A stretch of 42,721 nt of DNA, from NCBI GenBank assembly GCA_026389335.1, contig JAPLIB010000003.1:1-42721 (forward strand). The letters run 5' to 3'. The translations under genes and the position numbers were made by a program. This document shows, one piece after another, positions 33,824 to 40,196 of this stretch; within the stretch, counting starts at the first letter, position 1, and each line of letters opens with the position of its first letter. The stretch is from Cyanobacteriota bacterium (lineage in GTDB: Bacteria > Cyanobacteriota > Cyanobacteriia > PCC-6307 > Cyanobiaceae). Below the pieces are notes generated by a model. The model searched no databases. It saw only the letters and a program-made list of their open reading frames with translations, and was not told the DNA's origin.

Positions 33824-34715
33824 GCGAGGGGTGCTGAAACTGGAAGCCCTGGGCCTGCAGCCGTTCCGGCAGCACCTGCTGCCCTTCGAGCACCACCCGG
33901 GCGCCATCGCCGAGCAGCAGGTGCAGGATCGCCCCAGGCACCGGCAGCAGGCTGGGCCTTCCCAGCGCCCGCCCGAGGGCGTTGGCGAAGATGACCATGC
34001 GCGTGGGTTCCGGCGCCACGGCGTTGTAGGCCCCGTTGTAGGCGGGGTCTTCGAGGGCCGTGGCGATCAGCCGGCAGAGATCGTGGCGCTCGATCCAGCT
34101 CATCCACTGCTGGCCTGAGCCCACGGGGCCGCCGAAGCCCAGCCGGAACACCGGCAGCATCTTGCCGAGGGCACCACCATCGGGTCCCAGCACGATGCCA
34201 ATGCGCAGAAGCACCACCCGGCACCCCCCGATAACGGCGTTGGCGGCCGTCTCCCAGCGCTGGCAGAGCTGGGCGAGCAGATCGTCGCCGGCCGGACTCG
34301 CCTCGTTGAAACACTGATCCAGGCTGGTGCCGTAATAGCCAACGGCGGAGGCATTGACCAGCACCCGCGGCGGCTGGCGCAGGGGCGCCATCGCCGCCAC
34401 CAGGTTGGCCGTGGTGTGCAGGCGACTGTCCAGCAGCCGCTGGCGATGTTCGGGGGTCCAGCGCTTTTCGGCGATCGGCTCTCCCGCCAGATTCACGACC
34501 CCCTCGGCCGCCGCCAGGGCCTGGCGCAGGGCCTCGTTCTGCCAGCTGGCCGGATCGGCAGGATCGAGCCGCAGGCAGACCAGCCGGTCACTTTCCAGCA
34601 GCGGGAAGGGATGGGCGCGGCGGCTCACCAGGGTGAGGGAATGGCCCAGCTCCAGCAGGAAGGGCACCAGCTCCCGCCCCACAAAACCGGAGCAGCCCAG
34701 CAGCAGCAGCCTCAT
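33780..34715 (-). CDS. TIGR01777 family SDR oxidoreductase
   Basis: 311-residue extended short-chain dehydrogenase (epimerase-like; YfcH/SulA-like family). The Rossmann start is MRLLLLGCSGFVGRELVPFLLELGH with GxxGxxG-type spacing, then EGVVNLAGEPIAEKRWTPEHRQRLLDSR and NASAVGYYG, where the Tyr of the SDR active site sits, and a C-terminal domain of the family type (about 235-311). Plant and cyanobacterial members have been linked to plastid processes but without a defined reaction. I chose ATG 34715 because the Rossmann strand begins there; the upstream open frame adds 21 unlike residues. Divergent from ndhO by 91 bp. Confidence 0.88.
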   Translation of the reverse strand: MRLLLLGCSGFVGRELVPFLLELGHSLTLVSRRAHPFPLLESDRLVCLRLDPADPASWQNEALRQALAAAEGVVNLAGEPIAEKRWTPEHRQRLLDSRLHTTANLVAAMAPLRQPPRVLVNASAVGYYGTSLDQCFNEASPAGDDLLAQLCQRWETAANAVIGGCRVVLLRIGIVLGPDGGALGKMLPVFRLGFGGPVGSGQQWMSWIERHDLCRLIATALEDPAYNGAYNAVAPEPTRMVIFANALGRALGRPSLLPVPGAILHLLLGDGARVVLEGQQVLPERLQAQGFQFQHPSLSAALAAATSPGPR

Positions 34716-34806
34716 GTCGTGATTCCCCACCAGTCTTGGAGGCGAGGCTAGGGGGACGCCCGCTCGCGCCGCTAACACCTAGCCTGAGCCCGCCGCCACG
34801 CTTGCC

Positions 34807-35079
34807 ATGGCCGACACCTCCGCCTCCACCCCGCCGGCCCCCAGCGCCGCTGCGGCTGCCCCCGCCTTCAAGAAAGGTGCCCTGGTGAGGGTGGCCCGCG
34901 CCGCCTATGGCGGCAGCCTGGAGGCCGCTGCCAGCGATCCCCAGCCGCCCTCTTACATCTTTGAAGGGCCCGGCGAAATCCTGGCGATCAAAGGCAGCCA
35001 TGCGCAACTGCGCTGGCGCCGCCCGGTTCCGGACGTGTGGCTACGGATCGACCAGCTCGAGCCCTACAGCGTCGGCTGA
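34807..35079 (+). CDS. ndhO: NAD(P)H-quinone oxidoreductase subunit O (NdhO)
   Basis: 90-residue peripheral subunit of the cyanobacterial/chloroplast NDH-1 complex. After an Ala/Pro/Ser-rich leader of about 20 residues comes FKKGALVRVARAAYGGSLEAAASDPQPPSYIFEGPGEILAIKGSHAQLRWRRPVPDVWLRIDQLEPY, the complete NdhO core. NdhO is stromal and influences cyclic electron flow. ATG 34807 lies at the expected place. Monocistronic, divergent from the TIGR01777 gene. The leader is longer than in many homologues (about 70-80 residues total). Confidence 0.93.
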   Translation: MADTSASTPPAPSAAAAAPAFKKGALVRVARAAYGGSLEAAASDPQPPSYIFEGPGEILAIKGSHAQLRWRRPVPDVWLRIDQLEPYSVG

Positions 35080-35271
35080 AGCCGATCATCCCCATCCCAC
35101 CGGCCACCGTGTCGATCGAGCTGGCGGAACCAGGGAGCACGCGAAGCAACAGTCGCAGTGGACAACCGAAGGCACCATGGGCCAGGCCCTGAGCCCGCGG
35201 CAGCAGCCATCTGGAATCGCGTCCGTGAGCTGACAGCAGCAGCTTGAGTTCCGCCCCAAGCTCGGGGCCCT

Positions 35272-35982
35272 TCAGAGCTCGAGCCGCCGCCGCTCCTCCT
35301 GCAACAGGCTGCGGCGGCGCTTGGCTTCGCGCAGCATTTCGCGGCCGTCGTGCAGGTAGCTGTCGACATAGCCCAGCGTGTAACGCTCCAGTTCCCCCAA
35401 GGCATCCTGCACCTGGCTGAGGCAGTGGTAGAGGCTGAGGCCAAAGCCCTGGGCACTGCGGGGGCAGGCCAGCGAGCGATACAGGGTCACCACCTTCTCG
35501 AGGCGCTTCTGGCTCTGCTCGAGGAAGGTGCAGAACACCTCCATCAGGCGATCGTCGTAGGGATCGGCGGAGAGGGCCCGCAGCTGGGCCGGAAAGGGAT
35601 TGATCACCTGGGCCAGCAAGCGATCGATCGGCGCATACACCTGCTGCAACCAAGCCAGCAGCTCTTCGTCGCGGGCGGCGCCCCGGGGGGGACGTGCGCG
35701 ACGAGGAGCTGCAGCACCTGAGGCTGGCCAGTTCCCCTCTGGAGCTGGCCCGCATGCGGCGTCGTAACGGCGCCGGCGCGGTCCATCGCGCAGCACCTCC
35801 CAGGCGGCGTTGAGGGCCAGGATCTGCTGGTCATCCCCTCCCGCATCGGGATGGTGGAGCTTCACCAGGGCCCGATAGGCGGCCTTGATCTGGGCCTCCG
35901 TCGCCAGGGGCGACACCCCCAGAACGGCGTAATGATCAATCCCAGCCGTCTGGGGAGCAAGGCTGCTGCGCTGACCTGACAC
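35272..35982 (-). CDS. J-domain (DnaJ-like) protein
   Basis: 236-residue cochaperone. The J-domain is at about 16-70: DHYAVLGVSPLATEAQIKAAYRALVKLHHPDAGGDDQQ, with the HPD tripeptide at 44-46 that stimulates Hsp70. No Gly/Phe region or zinc finger, so it is a class C type; a basic Arg/Pro-rich linker (about 88-105) leads to a C-terminal helical region (about 105-236) rich in Leu/Glu/Arg. A family restricted to cyanobacteria; client unknown. GTG start. A terminator for the porin lies 67 bp upstream of it, so it has its own promoter. Confidence 0.83.
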   Translation of the reverse strand: MSGQRSSLAPQTAGIDHYAVLGVSPLATEAQIKAAYRALVKLHHPDAGGDDQQILALNAAWEVLRDGPRRRRYDAACGPAPEGNWPASGAAAPRRARPPRGAARDEELLAWLQQVYAPIDRLLAQVINPFPAQLRALSADPYDDRLMEVFCTFLEQSQKRLEKVVTLYRSLACPRSAQGFGLSLYHCLSQVQDALGELERYTLGYVDSYLHDGREMLREAKRRRSLLQEERRRLEL

Positions 35983-36048
35983 GGGAACTTCGATCGTCCG
36001 CCGCCATCATCGGCCAGCTGTGGACTCCAGTGCGGTGGTTCTGCCAAC

Positions 36049-36074
36049 AAAAAAGCCCCCCGCAAGCGGGGGGC
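36049..36074 (-). terminator. Terminator of the first porin gene
   Basis: On the minus strand GCCCCCCGC and GCGGGGGGC (66-74 and 55-63 of the 360xx bases) form a perfect 9-bp stem around a two-base loop, followed by six T. It lies 74 bp after the porin stop (36148) and ends that transcript. Confidence 0.93.
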
Positions 36075-36147
36075 GATGGCTCCGGAGAACCTGATGTGAG
36101 GAGAGGCTCCCAGGAAGGTTCCGATCTGTTGATCAGAACGGGTTCGA

Positions 36148-37899
36148 TCAGAACTTGAAGGTGGTCTGAACCAGGGCGCCGAAGGTGCCGAGGTTGTCGC
36201 CACTGCTGAGGTTGGGATCGGCGAGGGTCGCGCTCAGGCTGTTGGTACTGGTCTGCTGACCGCGGGCGCGGGACAGCCAGAAGATGGCCGGAGTGACGGC
36301 GATATTGTCCGTCACCTGGAACTTGTAATAGGCCTCCAGGGCGTAGTTACCGTCGTAGACGTTCAGATCGTCGCCGTTGTAGTTGACGCCGGTGATGAAG
36401 GTGGGCTGACCCACCGCAATGCCGAACGCGTTGCCCTTGGCGAACAGATCCTTCCAGTTCAGACCCACAAACCAGGATTGGCTGGTGGCCGAGTCGAGGG
36501 CAAGGGCCACCGTGGAGGAGGAAGCCGTGTCACCCGTGTAGGAATAGGTGTTGTAGCCCCAGCCAGCGCTGAATGAAGGTGCCCAACCGGACTTGAGTGG
36601 CTGCCAGTAACCGGCCAAGGACCAGGACGACACGTGGCCGCCACCGGTGGTCTTGTAGATGCTGGGCAGCAGGTTCTGGGACAGAGGCGTACCGGCGATG
36701 CCGACACCAGCGCTGTTGTAGGTGTAGGCGCCGGTGAGGTTCCAGCCCTTGCCGGTGTAAGCCAGCTGCAGGGTGCCGCTCTGCTTGGAGGCCTCGTTGC
36801 CGATGCCGCCACAGCCGCCTATGTCGTAGTTGGTGCAACCTTCGCCGTTGGGCTGGCCGCTATCGCCATTGGCGGCGACGTAGACAGCACCGAAGCTGAA
36901 GCCAGTCTTACCGGCTTGTTTCCACCACAGACCGGCACCGGGGCCGAGCAGCTGGCTATAAGCACCAGGAGCACCGTTGAAGTCCCACAGTTTGAGGATC
37001 TTGTCGCCGGTGTAGACGCTGGGCTTGACGGGCAAGCCATCGTCCTGGCGCATGCGGCCACCGATCACGGCGGTGAACTGGGAGCTAACCGGGAACTTGT
37101 AGTACAGGCGGTTGATGGCGACGACATCGCCGCAATCAGTACCGGTGCCGCAACCTTCCTCAAAGGCCGCATCCAGGCTGACCAGCGGCGTGACACTGTT
37201 CTGGCTGCTGAAACCGCTGTCGGCGAAGTTGCCGGCGCGCAGGGTGGTGCGCAGCAAGTCCTTGCCGGTGAAGCTGGTGTCGAAGTTCAGGCGAACGTCG
37301 TAGTTGAAGGTGACGGCGTCACGCAGCTGGGTGTATTTGTACGGCGACGCAACCGTGCCTTTACCACTGGTGGGGGGCTTGTAATTATTGTCGTCACCCA
37401 CCTGGTTGCCGCTGTAGCTGAGGCCACCGACCACCCAGCGGGTGTCAGCGCGCAGCTTGGTGGTGGTGGAGAACTGGGTGGCTTCCAGCTCACCCACCTT
37501 GGCCTCGAGGCGATCAACCCGACCACGCAGCAGGGCGAGCTCCTCCTGGAACTCCTCCATCAGCTTCTTGAGCTCGTCGGTGACCTCAGTGACGCGATCG
37601 AGACAGGCATTGAGCAGGGCGGCCGCTTCGTAGCGGGTCATGGCCTGGCCGCCCTTGAAGGTGCCATTGGGATAGCCGGCAACGCAGCCGTACTGCTCCA
37701 CCAGGTTGGTCAGGGCCTGGTAGGCCCAGTCGGTGGGCTGCACATCAGAGAACTGACTGACGCTGGTGACCTGGGCCGCACTGGCCGTAGGCGCGTAGCG
37801 GTTGACATCGCTGAGATTCAGCTCCGACGCGGAGGCAGCCACAGGGGCAGCCAGGCCAAGCGCCACGGGAGCCAACAACAATTTCTGGAACAGTTTCAT
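36148..37899 (-). CDS. SLH-domain iron-uptake-type porin (Som/OprB family), copy 1
   Basis: 583-residue outer-membrane porin. Signal peptide (KLFQKLLLAPVALGLAAPVAASA, cleavage near 25), SLH domain (about 48-105: QFSDVQPTDWAYQALTNLVEQYGCVAGYPNGTFKGGQAMTRYEAAALL), which anchors to peptidoglycan-bound pyruvylated polymer, a coiled coil (about 105-140), then a 16-18-strand OprB-type barrel to a C-terminal Phe (TTFKF). Such porins pass small solutes and are implicated in iron uptake. Cysteines occur in pairs in loops (CGTGTDCGD). The ATG at 37899 has GAGGA five bases upstream and starts the signal peptide. Next to a close paralogue, it has its own terminator. Confidence 0.94.
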   Translation of the reverse strand: MKLFQKLLLAPVALGLAAPVAASASELNLSDVNRYAPTASAAQVTSVSQFSDVQPTDWAYQALTNLVEQYGCVAGYPNGTFKGGQAMTRYEAAALLNACLDRVTEVTDELKKLMEEFQEELALLRGRVDRLEAKVGELEATQFSTTTKLRADTRWVVGGLSYSGNQVGDDNNYKPPTSGKGTVASPYKYTQLRDAVTFNYDVRLNFDTSFTGKDLLRTTLRAGNFADSGFSSQNSVTPLVSLDAAFEEGCGTGTDCGDVVAINRLYYKFPVSSQFTAVIGGRMRQDDGLPVKPSVYTGDKILKLWDFNGAPGAYSQLLGPGAGLWWKQAGKTGFSFGAVYVAANGDSGQPNGEGCTNYDIGGCGGIGNEASKQSGTLQLAYTGKGWNLTGAYTYNSAGVGIAGTPLSQNLLPSIYKTTGGGHVSSWSLAGYWQPLKSGWAPSFSAGWGYNTYSYTGDTASSSTVALALDSATSQSWFVGLNWKDLFAKGNAFGIAVGQPTFITGVNYNGDDLNVYDGNYALEAYYKFQVTDNIAVTPAIFWLSRARGQQTSTNSLSATLADPNLSSGDNLGTFGALVQTTFKF

Positions 37900-37903
37900 T
37901 TGA

Positions 37904-37912
37904 TCCTCACAC
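37904..37912 (-). promoter_or_regulatory. Yfr1-type sRNA target overlapping the porin 1 ribosome-binding site
   Basis: The minus strand reads GTGTGAGGA immediately before ATCAAATG. It contains the Shine-Dalgarno GAGGA and is complementary to nine of eleven bases of the invariant Yfr1 core ACTCCTCACAC. Yfr1 binding to such sites in som porin mRNAs is established in Prochlorococcus; here it is a prediction. No Yfr1 gene is in this window. Confidence 0.6.
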
Positions 37913-37920
37913 CAAAAAGA

Positions 37921-37940
37921 GGAAGCTTCCCTAGGGAAGC
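37921..37940 (-). promoter_or_regulatory. Two overlapping palindromes in the porin 1 leader
   Basis: GCTTCCCTAGGGAAGC (37925-37940) is a perfect 16-bp palindrome and GGAAGCTTCC (37921-37930) a second that shares six bases, so only one can fold in RNA. The minus-strand hairpin is followed by TTCCTCTTTTTGG, an attenuator-like U-run, then the ribosome-binding site. A possible -10 (TATTAA, 37950-37955) would place the transcript start just before the first palindrome; -35 is unclear. Confidence 0.45.
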
Positions 37941-38253
37941 AATGAGAAGTTAATAGGCCAAGACGACCAGTCCGAGCCCTGTCGATACCCGCCGATGTAT
38001 CCCCCGCGACAGGGCAACCCAAGGGCGGGGCCGGTGAAAGTAGTGGCCAGCCAGCCAGCGGACCAACCCGAGAATTGGCTCCAAAGATTGGGAAAAAGAC
38101 AAGGAGCCACGGGCCTGGAACGTCCCATGCTCAGCTCAGAACAGCCAACCCGCGGCTACACGAATCGGCAGCGGAGGGCCGAACAGTCAGTTATCAGGCC
38201 AGGCACCTGGAAGGCTGGCCAATCATTGACTGGAATTGAGATCAGCAAGCCAG
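37941..38253. other. Upstream region of porin 1 with a bulged hairpin
   Basis: 313 bp with no supported gene between the two porin genes. It holds a long imperfect hairpin: CCCTGTCG 37977-37984 with CGACAGGG 38007-38014, extended by inner ATAC 37985-37988 and GTAT 37997-38000, twelve pairs in all with a six-base bulge. The promoter of porin 1 should be here. Nothing else recognised. Confidence 0.5.
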
Positions 38254-38283
38254 AAAAAAGCCCGGCTGCGAGATGCAGCCGGG
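38254..38283 (-). terminator. Terminator of the second porin gene
   Basis: CCCGGCTGC 38261-38269 and GCAGCCGGG 38275-38283 form a perfect 9-bp stem with a five-base loop; on the minus strand six T follow (A-run 38254-38259) after one base. It lies 56 bp after the porin 2 stop. Confidence 0.93.
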
Positions 38284-38339
38284 ACAACGAAGGAGGAGTG
38301 AGTTGAAATGAGTTGGCCGCCGGAGCGGCCGGGCCACAA

Positions 38340-40037
38340 TCAGAACTTGAAGGTGGTCTTGACGATACCGCCAAAGTTGGTTAGGGCAGCGCCGTCGCCA
38401 TTGACATTTGCAGCCTCGTTGGCGCGGTAGCCAACGTTACCCAGCGGGTTGCTGAGGTAGTAGATGGCGGGGGTCACGCTGATGTTGTCGGTGACCTGGA
38501 ACTTGTACCACCACTCCCAGGCGTAGTTGCCATCGTGGGGGGTACGGGAAACGCCATTGTCGCTGCAGACATCGCCGCAACCGGTGATGAAGGTGGGTTC
38601 ACCCACAGCCATACCGAAGGTGTTGCCCTTGATGAAGGCATCAGCCCACTGCAGGCCGACATACCAGGACTGGCTGGTGGGGCCGTCGAAGTTGAAGGCG
38701 TCGTCGTTGAAGTTGTAGGAGTTCAAGCCCCAACCGGTGCTGATCGAGGGGAACCAGCCGCTGTTGGTGGGCTGCCAGTAGCCGCTGATGCCAACGGAGT
38801 TGATCGAGCCGAAGCCGATGTAGTCACCACCGGGGGTTGCGGCCTGGGCGACCACAGCCAGAGGGGTGCCGCTGGCGACGCCGACGCCGTTGCTGTAGTT
38901 ATACGTAGCAGCCAAGCCCCAGTTGGAACCGCCGTACGCCACCTGAACGGTGCCGGTCTCCTGGGAAGCCTCAGTACCGATACCGCCGCAGCTGTTGGTG
39001 TCACCGCCGAGGCAGGGCACGGAGCTGGGGGTGCCACCGTCGCCATTGGCGGCGACGTAGTTAGCGCTGATGCTGAAGTTGCCGCTCTTCCACCACAGAC
39101 CCGCACCTGCACCGAGGTTCAGGTTGTAGGCACCGGGGGCACCGGCGTAGGTGAAGACGTCAAGCACGGTGTCAGCGGGATACACGCTGGGCCACATGGC
39201 CAGCATGTCGTCCTGACGGACACGACCACCGATGGTGGCAGTGAAGTTGGAGCCGATCGGGAACTGGTAGAAGAGGCGGTTGATCGCCACCACGTCACCG
39301 CAATCGATGCCGGTGCCGCAATTCTCCTGGAAGGCAACCTCAAGGGTGTTCAAGCCCTGGATGGCTTGGCCGTTGTTGTCGTAGCCGTAGCCGTTGCCGA
39401 AGGCGGAATCACCGAAGTTGCCGGCGCGCAGGGTGGTGCGCAGCAGGTCCTTACCGGTGAAGCTGGTGTCGAAGTTCAGGCGAACGTCGTAGTTGAAGGA
39501 GGTGGCTCCTTCCTGGGCAGCGGCGTAATCGGAGATCGACCGGTTGCTGCCACCGAAGCTGTTGGCACCCAGCACGAAGGTGGCGACACCCTTCAGCTTG
39601 GTGGTGGTGGAGAACTGGTTGGCTTCCAGCTCACCCACTTTGGCCTCGAGGCCATCGACGCGGCCGCGCAGCACGGCGAGTTCTTTCTCGAACTCAGCCA
39701 TGAGCTTCTTGAGCTCGTCGGTCACTTCGGTGACGCGGTCGAGACATGCGTTCAGCAAGGCAGCCGCTTCATAGCGGGTCATGGCCTGGCCGCCTTTGAA
39801 GGTGCCGTTGGGATAGCCGGCGACGCAGCCGTAGCGCTCAACCAGGTTGGAGAGAGCCTGGTAAGCCCAGTCAGTGGGCTTGACGTCGGAGAACTGGGTG
39901 ACGCTGGTGACCTGGTCCTGGCTGGAGCCGGCGTACTGGCTCAAGTCGGCCAGGTTGAGCTCGGCAGCACCGACGGCCATCGGGGCCAACAGGCCCAGAG
40001 CCGCAGGAGCGACCAGCAGTTGCTGGAAAAGTTTCAT
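38340..40037 (-). CDS. SLH-domain iron-uptake-type porin, copy 2
   Basis: 565-residue paralogue of copy 1 with the same order: signal peptide (KLFQQLLVAPAALGLLAPMAVGA), SLH domain about 49-106, coiled coil, then the OprB-type barrel ending TTFKF. The N-terminal 150 residues are nearly identical to copy 1; the barrel loops diverge, suggesting different solute preference. Paired cysteines again lie in loops (CGTGIDCGD, CLGGDTNSCGG, CGDVC). ATG 40037 has GAGG seven bases upstream. Own terminator and own leader, so the two porins are transcribed separately. Divergent from the GT39/83-like gene by 159 bp. Confidence 0.94.
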   Translation of the reverse strand: MKLFQQLLVAPAALGLLAPMAVGAAELNLADLSQYAGSSQDQVTSVTQFSDVKPTDWAYQALSNLVERYGCVAGYPNGTFKGGQAMTRYEAAALLNACLDRVTEVTDELKKLMAEFEKELAVLRGRVDGLEAKVGELEANQFSTTTKLKGVATFVLGANSFGGSNRSISDYAAAQEGATSFNYDVRLNFDTSFTGKDLLRTTLRAGNFGDSAFGNGYGYDNNGQAIQGLNTLEVAFQENCGTGIDCGDVVAINRLFYQFPIGSNFTATIGGRVRQDDMLAMWPSVYPADTVLDVFTYAGAPGAYNLNLGAGAGLWWKSGNFSISANYVAANGDGGTPSSVPCLGGDTNSCGGIGTEASQETGTVQVAYGGSNWGLAATYNYSNGVGVASGTPLAVVAQAATPGGDYIGFGSINSVGISGYWQPTNSGWFPSISTGWGLNSYNFNDDAFNFDGPTSQSWYVGLQWADAFIKGNTFGMAVGEPTFITGCGDVCSDNGVSRTPHDGNYAWEWWYKFQVTDNISVTPAIYYLSNPLGNVGYRANEAANVNGDGAALTNFGGIVKTTFKF

Positions 40038-40044
40038 GGGGGAA

Positions 40045-40052
40045 CCTCACAC
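40045..40052 (-). promoter_or_regulatory. Yfr1-type sRNA target overlapping the porin 2 ribosome-binding site
   Basis: The minus strand reads GTGTGAGG, containing the Shine-Dalgarno GAGG and complementary to eight contiguous bases of the Yfr1 core. It is the same motif at the same place as in porin 1, although the flanking leader differs. Confidence 0.55.
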
Positions 40053-40057
40053 GTTTT

Positions 40058-40070
40058 GGCGCAATGCGCC
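40058..40070 (-). promoter_or_regulatory. Small hairpin in the porin 2 leader
   Basis: GGCGC 40058-40062 and GCGCC 40066-40070 flank AAT: a perfect 5-bp stem with a 3-base loop, six bases upstream of the GTGTGAGG site. It may expose or protect that site; no direct evidence. Confidence 0.35.
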
Positions 40071-40196
40071 TGGGGGAATGATCACGGGATGTTGCTGAGA
40101 ACACCAACGCCTGTGTGCCAGCTGCTCGAACGCACAGGGGCAAGATCCCCTGGGTCACACTGCTCCCCAAGGCCCCGCCTGGCCGCTGAAATCACC

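Noticed and set aside
36634-37953. Long plus ORFs antisense to both porins (also 38535-40196)
   Set aside because: Shadows of the conserved porin coding frames; Val/Gly/Ala repeats only.
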